Assembly (NCBI GenBank): GCA_963930645.1
Contig: OZ005659.1
Span: 164,812,034 to 164,876,033 of the forward strand
Direction: 5' to 3'
DNA from: Salticus scenicus
Lineage: Eukaryota; Arthropoda; Arachnida; Araneae; Salticidae
DNA: 64,000 nucleotides
Position 1 is the stretch's first letter; each line of letters begins with the position of its first letter. The notes below the pieces were generated by a model, which was given only the letters and a program-made list of their open reading frames with translations, did not search any database and was not told where the DNA came from. Positions 46,607 through 58,400 of this stretch are shown piece by piece. The position numbers and the translations under genes are program-made.

Positions 46607-47601
46607 AACAGTTCTTATGGTTTTCGATTGATTTGTTTTTTACAGATTTGAAATCTTAAAATTGTGTTTACCCAGTTTGCATTTTTTCATGAATTCATGA
46701 TCTCCAAAATGATTAAACTTTAACAGGTAATTAGTAAAGGACTTAATATATTTTTGGATGTTTAATAGAAACTGTTTAAAAGAATTAGAAATGTATTTCG
46801 AAATTTATAAACTAGATTTTCTGAAAAAAAAGAAAGAAAAATTACACATCTACGTAAAAATTGAAAAAAGAAAAAAAAAGTTAGATTTTTACTTTTAATG
46901 TTTTTTTTTCTTTTAAAGCTATTGCAAAATCTATCCCTCATTCTTTTAGACAGGTTCTAGTAGGTCCTATTGAACATCCCAAAAAATATCAAGTCTTTTC
47001 TTTTAAATATCAGTAGAAGTTTTAGCATTTTGATGATTACGCATTCATGAGAAAATGCAAACTGAGAAAACGCAATTTAAAGATTTTAAATCTCTAAAAA
47101 ATGTATCAAAATCCACAAGAAATTTTGCTTCAATATATATTTTATTGAACAACCTTAATATAGTTCAATTTATAAATATTAAATGAAAATATGAGGTTAT
47201 ATTTGAAATATACTTGTGCTGCCAAAGGTGCCAAAGTCCTTTAGAAGTATCTGAATTACATATGTATTTTTTCTTCCAATATGCCTAAATAATTGTAAAC
47301 TGAAAAAAAATACAAAATTTTCCTTGATTGTCATACAAACTAAAAAATAAAAGAAAAGAAAAGTGAGGATCTAGCAGCCCGGATTTTAATGAATTATTGT
47401 AATTAATCCAATGAAGAGGCAATTTTTTCAAATTATAATTGTTTAACATAAATAATATTATTATTCCCATATTACATACTGCCAATTAACCAAAAGTTAA
47501 TAAACTAAACTCGCACATACACACACATATAATATATATATATATACATTAGTACAATTTCACTATTTAAATTATATTACATAAAGTACAAGAATTATTA
47601 G
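46607..47601. other. AT-rich non-coding stretch
   Basis: No gene or element recognised. It ends in a (TA)-rich microsatellite near 47527-47546. Confidence 0.5.
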
Positions 47602-47603
47602 TA

Positions 47604-49403
47604 CACTGAGAAAAAAAAATATTGCTTTCATCTAGAACGAATAGGTGGTCCTTTTCTAAATCCCTAAACTAGAAATAAAGATTTCCGAGCTATGAGTATA
47701 AGGCACGCCAATACACTGAGAAAAAATTCTATAAATGACATCTAGCATCTAAATTGTGGCTCTAGAAAAATCTGGAGTGACTCCACTCGACTTTCCGAAC
47801 ATTGAGTAACTAACAGTTTTGTAGATAAAATAAAGAAAGAGGAGTTGCTAAACAAACAAAAGAGAGAAAGCCATAACAGAGTGTTTGAGTATTTTTCTCC
47901 ATATATCACACGAGGCTTTATTTAACGCTACTGAACTTTGAGCCCTTAGATCATAATGATAAAGAATTTTTCGTTGTGTCCCTGTAAAAATCTATAAATT
48001 CTGACAAACTTAAACAAATTTTCACATTTTACCCACAATTTTGTCAAAGTCCCACTTTTTTTTTTTTTTTTTTTTTTTTTTATTATTGTTACTGAGTGAA
48101 TTTGTATAGGATAATATAGAAGAAAGTCTCATGGTGGCCACAATTCACCAAAATGCTTATAGTTAGTGCGAGAGTGATTTATAATATTCATACAAATTTT
48201 CAGCTCAATTGAATAAGGCGTTTAGATGCTATTTCACTTTTAAAAATTTGGTCTCATAGGCCATAATGATAAAGAATTTTTCTTTGTGTCCCTGTAAAAA
48301 AACTGTAAGTGCTAGATACACCAAAATCTATACAGTTGGTTCAAATGTGACCTATAACATGTGTACAAATTCTTTCCTCAGATTAATAAGGCGTTTAGAC
48401 GCTATCACACTTTTAAAAATTTGGCAAAGAATTTTTCTTTGTGTCCCTGTAAAAAAACTATAAGTGCTAGATTCTCCAAAATCTATGCAGATTGAGTATC
48501 TGTGACCTATAATATGTGTATAAAGTTTTTGCTCAATTGAATAAGGCGTTTAGATGCTATCGCACTTTTAAGATTTTGGTCCCTTGGCCATAATGATAAA
48601 GAATTTTTCTTTGTGTCCCTGTAAAAAAGTATAAGTGCTAGATTCACCAACATCAATAGGGTTCATACTATGGTGACTTACAATATACGTACCAACTTTC
48701 AGCTTATTCGAGCAAAGCGTTTAGACGCTAGCGTGTTCACTCACAGACATACACACATACATACACACATACATACACACATACATACACACATACACAC
48801 ACACACATACATACATCATCGTAAAAATAGTGAAAACGGACTCGTTGGACCTCGAAACGTATAGAAACATCAAAATCTCGAATTCGGATTTTTGACATGA
48901 TTACAATACTTTCCTCACTATAGTGTTCGGAAAGTAAAAATATTTTCATGTCATTCTTATAAATTTCTTATAAAAAATTTCTAGTTTCCTTCGAAAGCGA
49001 ATTCTAGAGGCCTCTATTAGAATTCATGAGTGTTTGCCTATTCTATCGAGGAAAAACCTATTTCAAATATCTTCAAATAAATGTAAATATAAGAGGCGGG
49101 TTTCAGCAGCTATAATCTTGGTTTATGACCCAATTCATGAACCTATAAAGAGATTATGTAACTTCATGACCCAATTCTAGAAACTCAAGCGAGAATTTCT
49201 CGTAATACAAAAGATTCAGAATATTCTGAATATTGTTTCACCATCTAGAAATGTGTAGACTAGAAATTCTCGACCATTTCATCTATTCAGTTTAGTTTCG
49301 TGCCTTATGCGCATAGCTCGGAAATCTATATTCCTAGTTTAAGGATTTAAAAAATGACCATTTATTCATTCTAGATGAAGGCGGTATATATTTTTTCTCA
49401 GTG
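47604..49403. mobile_element. 1.8-kb TIR element with TA target sites and nested array
   Basis: The inverted ends are about 105 bp: left CACTGAGAAAAAAAAATATT through TTTCCGAGCTATGAGTATAA, right the complement ending TTTTTTCTCAGTG. They are flanked by TA at 47602-47603 and 49404-49405. A second, internal copy of the terminus (CACTGAGAAAAAATTCTA) lies at 47715. No transposase. A separate tandem array (48105-48940) appears nested inside. Confidence 0.8.
48105..48940. repeat. ~170-bp tandem array with hairpin end and CACATACA microsatellite
   Basis: Four diverged units, with ATAAGGCGTTTAGA-type anchors at about 48213, 48386, 48541 and 48712; each also carries GATAAAGAATTTTTCTTTGT and GTCCCTGTAAAAA. 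The last unit runs into (CACATACA)n at 48747-48812, then GGACCTCGAAACG and a terminal hairpin TACTTTCC...GGAAAGTA (about 48910-48938). The left edge is ATATAGAAGAAAGTCTCATG. Adjacent short frames are microsatellite translations. Confidence 0.75.
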
Positions 49404-49405
49404 TA

Positions 49406-51148
49406 TATGTTTTTTACTTTCTCTTGGCCATAAGGTAGAGAAAGTATATATTTTAAGCCAAATTTTCAAAATCGAGTTTTTGTTATATATTTATATATCA
49501 TTTTAACCATTATACAGTGTAGGTCAATTATCTGTGTTCTTTATATAAAATTAAGTAAATGTCGTATGAAGCTGTGGTTTGCACTACATGCATCTTCCAG
49601 TCATAAATTTTGTGTAAGCAAATAAAAAATATTTAATTTATTTTTAAATATGGAATTTTTTTTTAAATATGGAATTTATTTTTAAATATGGAAACCTGCA
49701 AAATAATTTTAAATTAGTTTTCTTGATGCCTGTTTGTTATAATTTAAGAAAAGAACTGTTATATTTCATATCCATTGTCTTAAACCCCTACACTCGAATA
49801 AGTTATTTTTGCTGATTTTTTTTTCTTTGCTGATGATTCGCAGAAGAACAAATATCTTTTTGAATAATTGAAAAAAAAAAAAAAAAATAGATGTTATATT
49901 ACAGACGTTTTGAAAAAATTACCAACGAAGCTGAGCGCTTCAAAATTAAATGTTAAATATATATATATATATAATATTTACCTTAATAAATTGCAGAGAA
50001 TTTTTTTTTAATTGTTCCCGTAACGGGAATTTTGCCGCTTAATGGGTTAAGAAACTTTTTTTTTTTTTTACTTAAATATATACAACTCAAATATGCTTTC
50101 GAAAACTCAAAATAACTTTTTTTTGTAAGTTTTTGAAACTAAAGATTAAAAACTAGGCAATAAAAAAACTTTTTCAAGAACTACCACTTAATGAATTTTA
50201 GAATTGTAATTAGCGGTTTTGCAATTTTTTTCGAAAGAAAATGTTTATGTAAATAGTTTTCAGCATAACAAGAAAAATGTTTAAGTACTTAGAAATGAAA
50301 CTACATGCATTTTTAACAATAAACACATAACGTAAAATTAATTTTTTAAAACTATTATCTGTATAACTTCATACACATATCTAACTTCTAAAAAAACCCC
50401 ATAAGACAAACAAATCTTAAAAAATATGTATATAAGCAGCTTAAATGAGTTATATCGTTTCAGAAAATTTTGTTATGTGTTGTCAAAAACAACCTTTTAT
50501 AAAAACTTTTAAAACTTGCAAAAAACAGTTAAAAATATACATAGAATAGCCTAAATTATAATGCTTTCATTATAGAAAAGCATTAAAATGTATTATAATT
50601 TTTAAATTACGCAGGCATTTATTATTCTAAGCAAATGAGTACCGAAAATATAATAATTATGTTTAAACAGTAAGATAATAATTATGTTTAAACAGTTTAC
50701 CTAGTATAACTATTTTTTAATTTAGAAAACAAATTTCACATTAATTATTGTCCTTCAATTTCGTAGATGTATGTCCACATTATACCTAAATAGAATCACT
50801 TTTTTATATTTAAAATTTTATCTGTCACAAATAATTATGAATTACTTTAAAAATAATTTAAACACAAAGTTTATTAAACTACAAAAAATATTTTTTGGAT
50901 ATTAGTATTTCTGCAGTAAGTTATAAACACTAATAGTTTCCGAGAAATCTGAAAGTAGTACGGTTTATGAAATGAGTTGCTAAATTCGTGTAAAATGCTT
51001 TTTAAATTATGCCAGCCTGAAAGTATTTAATATTTACGAATAATCAAAAGACACGACAGTATATGTGGAAGACTCAAATGTGGCATTGTATGACAGATAG
51101 ACCAGGAGAAAATTGCAGCTATTTTTAAAAGCTTTTTCGTAGTTTAAG
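49406..51148. other. AT-rich non-coding stretch
   Basis: No gene recognised. A hairpin TACTTTCTC...GAGAAAGTA at 49417-49450 resembles the ends of the arrays at 30.2 and 48.9 kb. The phrase AAATATGGAATTTATTTTTA repeats at about 49648-49690. A-runs at 49870 and (TA)n at 49960. Confidence 0.5.
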
Positions 51149-51353
51149 TTGGTTGGTTGGTTGTGGGGATTAAGGCCGACTGACTGCTATAGGGTCCTAG
51201 GTCTGAGGTGAAATGCCCTCCGTGGTAGTTTTTCTAAGATTTCATTCCCTGTATTTACGCAAGTTTCGAAGAAAACTATAAGAAACTCAAAAAGGCTAAG
51301 CCGACGAGCGCGACCTGAGATCAAACCAGGCACCTCACCTTTTTCGTAGTTTA
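51149..51353 (-). repeat. tRNA-derived SINE (minus strand)
   Basis: About 200 bp, GC-richer than the flanks. On the minus strand the head contains GCCTGGTTTGATCTCAGG, which matches a tRNA B-box (GGTTCGANNCC), followed by CGCGCTCGTCGGCTTAGCC and a body. It ends in a (CCAA)n-type tail, seen on the plus strand as TTGGTTGGTTGG at 51149-51160. Such layout is typical of tRNA-related SINEs that depend on a LINE. The A-box is not clear, so the 5' end may be truncated. Confidence 0.55.
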
Positions 51354-51947
51354 GAGGGCTAATATCACCTGCAGATTAGTTGGAATCAATTCGTTGAGTG
51401 TCTGATAGCTGTAACATAAATATTTCAACTTTTTGACCGACTCCAATGCGTTTAGAGTTTTAAAACAAGTCGAATAGCCATCCTGAGGAAGTATAACTTA
51501 ATTCTCATTATTAAGATTAATTGTGTGATAAAATTTTAGAGTCAAATTTTTAAATAACTGAGATTTTATATATCCTGTTTTCGAAAATTTAACCAAACTT
51601 CCTGTTACAGCTCAAACTTTACATTCATTACATTTTCTTAAACGCTCAAGAATAAGCATTGGTGGTACGTATACCCAGTTGAACACCTATTAGTAGGCCC
51701 GGAATGATAGTGTTAGTTGTCCTCCTGAGCTCCAAAAATCAATTCATTATTAAACAACTTTATCTAATATACATAATTTTAATCCTTCAGTGTCCTAACA
51801 AACACATCCAAATATATAATTCGATTCTAATGTTAAGAAATATAAATTCAAATATCCTATCACTATATGTGTAAAATCTCACAATACCTTTATTGGTAGA
51901 TATGAAACATGGAATATTATCCTAAATCATGTACGTACGACTAAAAA

Positions 51948-52145
51948 CAGAGTTGCCAACTTTTATAATTTATTCCAAAGCATTTTTAGATCCGCCTTTT
52001 TTTCACACCGGCAATTTTGAAGAAAGATTTTCTTTTCTTTAATCGTTATCACATATTTTAGAGAAATATTTTATTAAAATTCTGGCGCGAAAAGAAAGCG
52101 GGGCTCAAAATACTCCTGAATAAATTATAAAAGATGGCAGATCTG
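51948..52145. mobile_element. hAT-like MITE, 7-bp target duplication
   Basis: A 198-bp element with inverted ends CAGAGTTGCCAACTTTTATA and, at the right, the complement of CAGATCTGCCATCTTTTATA. It is flanked by CTAAAAA at 51941-51947 and 52146-52152. Terminus and structure are similar to the MITE at 8603-8783, apparently the same broad family. Confidence 0.8.
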
Positions 52146-52440
52146 CTAAAAATGTACAAGAGGTACGATTTAGTCAGGTAGTTGGAATTTCAAACAATTA
52201 TTGCAAATCTGAAATAATATTTAACTAACAAAGAAGCAAGTAGCATAATAGAATAAGGTGATTAGCTAATATATGATGCATTTGTGTATTAAGACTTCAC
52301 TCTTTCGAACACATAATCTCACAATGAAAGAGGTTTACTAATTTTTTTAATTCTTTACAACTCAATATTTTAAAAATAATTAGAGGTGCTATGATTTCAG
52401 TGAGGTATGATTTAATCAATTCTAATATAAATTTATGTTT

Positions 52441-53728
52441 AGGGAAGAGTGGGGATGAACGGGACATTTTTCGTGTTTTTATTAATAACGTTCACCATAT
52501 GTAATTCAGAATTTTGTAACATTACTCATAAGCACACTTCAGTAATCAGTTACAAATGAACATACTAACTTTAATAAAAAGTTATCATTTTTAATTAATA
52601 ATATATATATATATATATTTATTTACATGCATGTGCATTGTCCTATTCATCCCCACATGTGGGGATGAATGGGACAGGACTGAAGTTAACAAAGAAAATA
52701 AAATAAAATGGAAAGTAAATAAATAATTAAAGATAAATTGGTTTATGTGATTTTATTACACACTATAAATTTACTGAGATTAACAAAAACTTATGTATTG
52801 ACTCAAATTAACATCGAAAGGTAAAAGTCTTTTGGTTTGCACAGTTCCTAGTACTCTAGGCTTTGGTAATTTAATCTAATAAGATTTAATCTAAAAATAA
52901 ATAAATAAATAAGACACTAGAAAGATATAAATCATTATAATAGAGTACAAATTATCCAAATAAATTTTTGTTTCCGACTGATCGGGAAACATAAGCGTTC
53001 TATTCTGTATTAAATTAATAGTCATCAGGATTTATTTAATTAGCTTGATTGAAATTGTGATTTTAATCAAAATATTATTAGTTTATTTATTTGTTTTTTT
53101 TTAATTATTGATATTATTGATTTAAGTTGCATTGAATATTCTAACTTATAATTTTTTTAATCATAATTATTATAAACAAAAATCGGAACAATTAATTTCA
53201 ATCTATTTTTCTCTAAATCCATGCTATTTTTATAATTCCATGGAATAACTACTGAACTACAGGTTATAAAAATATTGAAAATCTATTTACGATTTGCTTT
53301 AATATAATTCTTGTGTACAATTTTAAATTAGCACATAGTGGGGAATGTCCCATTCATCCCCGCCACCACATGATCATATAAAACAGGAAATATGTTTATT
53401 GAACAATTGTCAATATTCTTTTTGAATATCATAAACACAGAAAAATATTATGCCTTTCATCATATAAGAGTTATATTAACTTTAAGCAAATAGTTAATTT
53501 ATTAACTACTACCTAATTGAATCAGTAAAAGTTACTTTGGCAGCAGAAAAAGACACTTTACTTTTTTCCTGCCCTTCTATAGACAGCACAACTCTGAAAC
53601 TGCACTTGATGAATGACCTCAGTACTGCCATATATCAGGAAAATTGTCAAGTTTCTGGAGCATGCAAAACATAAAAAATTTGCTATTGTCCCATTCATCC
53701 TGCGTCCCATTCATCTCCACTCTCCCCT
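52441..53728. mobile_element. 1.29-kb non-autonomous element rich in GGGGATGAATGGGAC motifs
   Basis: The left end GGGAAGAGTGGGGATGAACG and the right end CCATTCATCTCCACTCTCCC are inverted and flanked by TA-rich sequence. The GGGGATGAATGGGAC motif or its complement recurs internally: as a perfect palindrome around CCCCACATGTGGGG (52652-52665), at 53339-53362, and twice at the right end. No coding frame. The repeated motif is probably what the trans-acting transposase recognises. Confidence 0.7.
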
Positions 53729-55102
53729 ATACATACTTGCTTCTTTATTTAACTTAATCATTTAACTTATTAGATTATCAGTTTCTGTTTAAATTGATTT
53801 GAAACTGAAAAAATTCAAAAACTGCTTTTTTTGTTTAAAGTCCCTTGTCACGTGAGTGAAAAGCAGTTATTCCGCACCGAAAGAGTAGTCAGCCAATTTC
53901 TCTGGCACTGAAGAATTGATAAATGAAATAATCGAGTGTTGCCACCTAAATTTCATACTTCAGTTAATTTTAAAAAATCTAGTTGTCGTGTTGAAATTCT
54001 GTTTGCACTCCTGTATTCAGAAAAATCGCCCCCTTCATTTGGTATTGAAATTGTAATAATTAGATCGATATTTCTAATTTATTTGGCCATTTAACGCTGC
54101 TTAATCTCAGAATTGATTCACTTATTAATTGACATTGGTTGACACTTTAATTAATATCTCCACAACTAATTAAAATTTTTAAATTCTGTTTTAACTATAT
54201 CCTTGGGAAAGCTCCTGAAAATCCGTATGTCAGTTTTTGTTCTTCTACGTTCAATAAGGGCTGAACGTATAGATGCTCAGACAGAGAGACAGGCAGACAT
54301 CTCTTTTTATTATTATAGAAGATAAACTCTTAAACTAGTTCAGTATGAAGAGTACAGAAAACGCTTTTCTGTAATAAGCAATTATTAAAAAAAAATTGCA
54401 TTAGTTTTTGTTGTGTCGCAAACTAACTATAAATAGGCAAAAATCGGATATTTTCAATATTTTTTTTACAGACAATATATATATAGTGATTCTGGCGATT
54501 TTTCTTTTTCTTTTTCTTTCTTTCTTTCTTTCTTTCTTTCTTTTTTTTTTTTTTTTTGTAAACATACATATAACCTAATGAGAAGCGTATCCTGTAACGT
54601 TTTCAAAACTTTTTGTGTATGCGCCTATAGAGACCCTCCTTGTCAGGGGAGATTGCGTGTTTTTCATATTGATTTTCACATTAGGAGAGATTACGCAGCT
54701 TATTAGTGTTGATAATGAGCATGAATGCCTTCAGTCACTGGAACTGTACCAGTCACTGAACTGGAACGACAAGTGACGGGTTTGGATTAAACGATTTACT
54801 TGTGGAATGCTGTTGCACGAAAGCTGCACTATTTGCAACTCTAGCTTATGTTAGCAAAAAAAAAAAAAAAGTGTAACTGAAAAGAAAAAAGGACGAAGTC
54901 CTATTTAAATGTGCTATCTAGCAACTTAATGTTATTTCCTAATTTTATCTGGGCTTATTTTTTCTCCGTCTTCTTTTTTGTTTATTTATTAGTTTGAAAT
55001 ACTCACTTCTAGTACAATAATGTTTGTTTGCAAAAATGTTATGATAATGACATTTAAGTACAATTGTTATTGTTAACAATTTAATTGTAGTTATTATTAA
55101 AA
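53729..55102. other. Non-coding DNA with simple repeats
   Basis: No gene recognised. About 54230-54330 resembles the tail of a dispersed repeat (CAGACAGAGAGACAGGCAGA). (CTTT)n and T-run at 54500-54557. A short CCAGTCACTG(A)ACTGG repeat near 54735-54765. Confidence 0.5.
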
Positions 55103-55315
55103 CAGAAGGCAGCACAAGTATCCGATCACTAGCGAAAATTACTGTATAAAAAAAAGTACACTTAATACAGTTTTGTTAAATAAAACTTTGTCGAATCCTT
55201 CTCTTAGTCAGTCTAAGAAAAGGATTCGACAAGGATTTATTTAACAAAACAGTAATAAGTGTACTTTTTTTATATAGAAATTTTTGCTAGTGCTCTGATA
55301 CTTTTGTTGCCGACT
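55103..55315. mobile_element. Palindromic MITE, copy 1
   Basis: About 213 bp forming almost one full-length hairpin. The arms contain AAAAAAAAGTACACTTAATA and GTCGAATCCTT with their complements, meeting near 55209. The right end GCCGACTG is followed by TA; the left end has diverged (CAGAAGGCAGCACAAG). Same family as 60800-61012. Confidence 0.8.
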
Positions 55316-55317
55316 GT

Positions 55318-56850
55318 AACTGCCTCTCTTACCATGTGTGCAATCAGAACAGCCCTATACAGATAAATTGAGCAAAATAGCTTTAATAAGGAAAAATAAA
55401 TAATGTAGCTCTATAAGGGCAAATTGAGCAAATAGACTGTTGCATTGAATTAAAACATAACAACAAAATCGCAATGGAAATGCATGAAAAAGAATGAATC
55501 CATAGTTACTCAGCAAAAGTTTAACTAAAAATTAATATTATGATATTTTTAAATATTATTCTGTTGAAATCTGTGCAGACTGCTCCAGTTAAAATAAGCA
55601 AATAGAAAACTAAATTTTCGAAAAACATTTCTTAGCCGTACAGTATATTTAGAGAATTTCTTAAATCAATTTAATTCCCCCCCCCGCCCCCCCCCCAAAA
55701 AAAAAAGAGGTTCTTTATAAATAAATAAAACATAAAAAAAAAAGATTAGGAATTTTCTAATGGAAAAGTGTTTATGTGAAAATAGACTTTATCTGCATTT
55801 TACCATTTACATGAATTTAAAATAATAATCCATCAACAGTATATTCTGAAACGAAAATTATAAAACTAAGTCATAACAAAATTTCTTAAAAACGAACGCA
55901 TTTGTTTTTGCTATTTCTTTTATTTGTTTCTTTCTGTCTCTCTTTTTTTAAGTAAAATATATTTCAAAACCAACTTATAACCAACTCATTGACATTGAAA
56001 TTACAAAAATTAAAAAAAATTCCAAGCGCAATTTTAATACATTTAATAATATAAACAAAAAGGCTTGAATAAATAAAGATTTTTTATTTCCACATTAATA
56101 CAAATTAAATAAAAATGTTTGTTCGGAAAAATTATGTTTCTTCTAAAAACAGTTAAAAAATCAAAACCTTTCCCCACTTTCGTACTTCCTTTTTAAATAT
56201 TATTTAGAAGTGTAAAAAGTTTTTGATAGCCCTGATTTAAATCTCTTAAATTACTTTAAAAAGGGAAATAATTACATTTAAGTTTCTCTAAATTACCTGA
56301 ATCTCATTAAACGTTTGATAGAGGAAAAAAATGTTCATTTAATGTGTGAATATTTTATTACACCCGTAGAGAAGTAGAATGTTCAATTCAAAGCCTTTTA
56401 AAGAGTTTTGAGTTTTAAATTTTTTGTCTTGATCCTAGATCATCAAGTAAAGTAATTTTTTTTCTAGTTAATTAAAAATTTAATTAGTTCTTTTTTTTTC
56501 TTTCTTTACTTAACTTTCAATTTATTGATGATAAAATTTAAATGTAAGTAAATAATACAAAATTATTTATTATATTTTTGTCGACGTGGCTATATATTTA
56601 GATTAAAATTGAGATTTATTTATAAGAAAAATTGTAAATATATCTTTAAATTTCTGTACACAATTAGAAAATGATTTTTTTTATATACATACTTTTAATG
56701 GTTAGGATATATCGATTATGTAATAAGTTCTAAAAGAAATTTCTAAAAATCTCTGATGTGTAAAAAATCTCTAACGTGTTTTAATACATACTTTAATACT
56801 CTAAAGAGAGTACTTTATTACTCTAAAGTTATATACACTAATATACACTA
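55318..56850. other. AT-rich non-coding stretch
   Basis: No gene recognised. A C-rich run (CCCCCCCCGCCCCCCCCCC type) followed by A11 lies at about 55677-55707. The rest is A/T runs. Confidence 0.5.
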
Positions 56851-57117
56851 ATGAGACAAATATACACTATTATATACACTAATGAGACAAAAGAAAAAAA
56901 ATGCACGACTGCCTAATATCGTGTAGCTTCCACAAGACCACGCAGAAGTGTCGAAACACCACCACGTGTCATGAACTTTGTCTAATAACAAAAAGTATCC
57001 TGGAGGTATTTTATGACATGATTCCTGGAGAACAGCTCCTAAATTTATAGGGGTGAAATTTGATTTTATCTTCTGAACAATTGCTTGTGTGGTATCCAAG
57101 ATATACTTAATATTGTT

Positions 57118-57500
57118 AAAACCAATAAAAATGACAACGTCAGAAGCACCGAAAAAGACAAAATATGGAAAGCATACAGCTGTTTCGGTAGCTTTAAGCG
57201 TACCGTCATTCAGTCTACATTTTCTTAATTTTTCTACAGTTTACATAGCTAGCGTTTCTAAAATTCCTATTGGTCACTCTCCCCACCTTTCCCGTAACCC
57301 TATTGGTTGAGCAGAATCCGGTCCCTCTTCTATATATACGAGCACTTCTACAGTCCCAAAATTCTTTATGCACTGAAGACGGTACGCTTAAGGCTATCAA
57401 AACAGCTCTATGCTTTCCATGTTTTGTTCTTTTTCGGCGTTTCTGACGTTGTCATTTTTATTGGTTTTAACAATCCAGCGCCAAGTCTCCTTTTAATATG
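57118..57500. mobile_element. Penelope-like terminal-repeat insertion with hammerhead-like motifs
   Basis: A 383-bp insertion flanked by CTTAATATTGTT (57106-57117 and 57501-57512), which interrupts a transposase. Its ends are inverted arms of about 95 bp (57118-57215 and 57385-57473), each containing CAATAAAAATGACAACGTCA-type sequence and a GGTACGCTTAA hammerhead-like stem. Between the arms are opposed CCAAT boxes (CCTATTGGT, CTATTGGTT) and TATATATAC, a plausible promoter. It shares CGGTAGC...GCGTACCGTCATT with the Penelope fragment at 7860-7895. No protein is encoded. Confidence 0.65.
57170..57215 (-). ncRNA. Hammerhead-like motif, minus strand
   Basis: Minus-strand order: CTGAATGA (one base longer than CUGANGA), stem II GGTA/TACC, GAAAC, AGCT loop, GTA (valid NUH cleavage triplet), TGC. 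Stem I is poorly formed. Probably a degenerate ribozyme. Its inverted counterpart on the plus strand at 57370-57412 keeps CTGAAGA, which fits CUGANGA, but has lost the G of GAAA. Confidence 0.4.
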
Positions 57501-57999
57501 CTTAATATTGTTCCTGTCTGGGGATTTAGGTCGCCAATGGAAATATCTAAAGTATGAAGTGTTTTACTACTACTTTGTGGTAATTCTTGATATGTGGGGT
57601 GTTGCATTGTCCTACTTAAATCATCCAAGTCCGTCCACAAATACAATGGATATGAATGGGTATATGTATTCAGACATAATGCTTAAATTATCGCATAATT
57701 GTCTTTAGTCATATCAGGAGTCCCATATTACGTCAAATGTACACGCCCATACAATCACACAAGCTCCATGAACTTGACCAACCCCCTCTTGCTTTGTTAG
57801 TTTCATGGATTTTTGAGAGTTTCTCCAAACTCGTAATAGTCCTTTCGGTCGATAAAATTCGAAACGGGACTTGTTAGTCCAGACAAAGTTTTTCATGAAT
57901 AATCCAATGAAGGTATTAGTGTGCTTAGGTGAGGTAAAAGATTTGTCATCGCACAGTCAACTACGGTACACGCACGATCGTGCTTAGGGGGCAGGTCGC

Positions 58000-58400
58000 T
58001 CAAAGCTGACAGCTACTGTAGCTAAAATTTACGAAGTTCAGTTAAAAGTTGGTTGCGCTGAAATTCGCAGTAATGATAACTTTTATTTTGAATGGGCAAA
58101 AAAGTGAAAAATGTGTAAATCTTGATAACTTTCCAACTGTGATAATCTGGTAGATTTTGGCAGCTTAATAGGAAAGATTTGAGAAGCAGTGAGAGAGAAA
58201 TGATTTTAGTACTGTGGAGGATATTTTTGTGGCTTCGTTTGCTGCAATTCAAAAAAAAAAAAACATTTCAAAGAGAATTACAGCAAGAATATATTCAACA
58301 GTGCCAGGTAAGATTCATCTGTCATTCAGGTAAACGAGAATGGAGAAATTTGTGGATTCTCAAATGAGAGCTCCGAGAATACGAGAAAAACTGTTCAACA
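58000..58400. other. Non-coding DNA
   Basis: No element recognised with confidence; frames at 58022-58252 and 58179-58367 lack domains. An A12 run occurs at 58250. Confidence 0.4.

Larger units (their letters stand above)
56857..57990 (-). mobile_element. Third Tc1-like relic, interrupted by a Penelope-like insertion
   Basis: Decayed transposase on the minus strand, split by an insertion at 57118-57500. Right part (57900 to about 57515): FVWTNKSRFEFYRPKGLLRV, then VHGACVIVWACTFDV and, in another frame, a DNATPHISR site. Left part (57105 to about 56915): IVQKIKSNFTPINLGAVLQE, KIPPGYF, and after a frameshift FMTRGGVSTLLRGLVEATRY, the usual Tc1 C-terminus. Terminal inverted repeats were not found. 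ATATACACTAATGAGACAAA repeats at about 56850 and 56872 may be post-insertion slippage. Confidence 0.7.

Noticed and set aside
48670..48949. HTHIHT- and VCVY-repeat frames on both strands
   Set aside because: Translations of the (CACATACA)n microsatellite.
57089..57708. Plus-strand frames of 73 and 133 codons
   Set aside because: They run antisense through the Tc1-like relic and the Penelope-like insertion and carry no domain.
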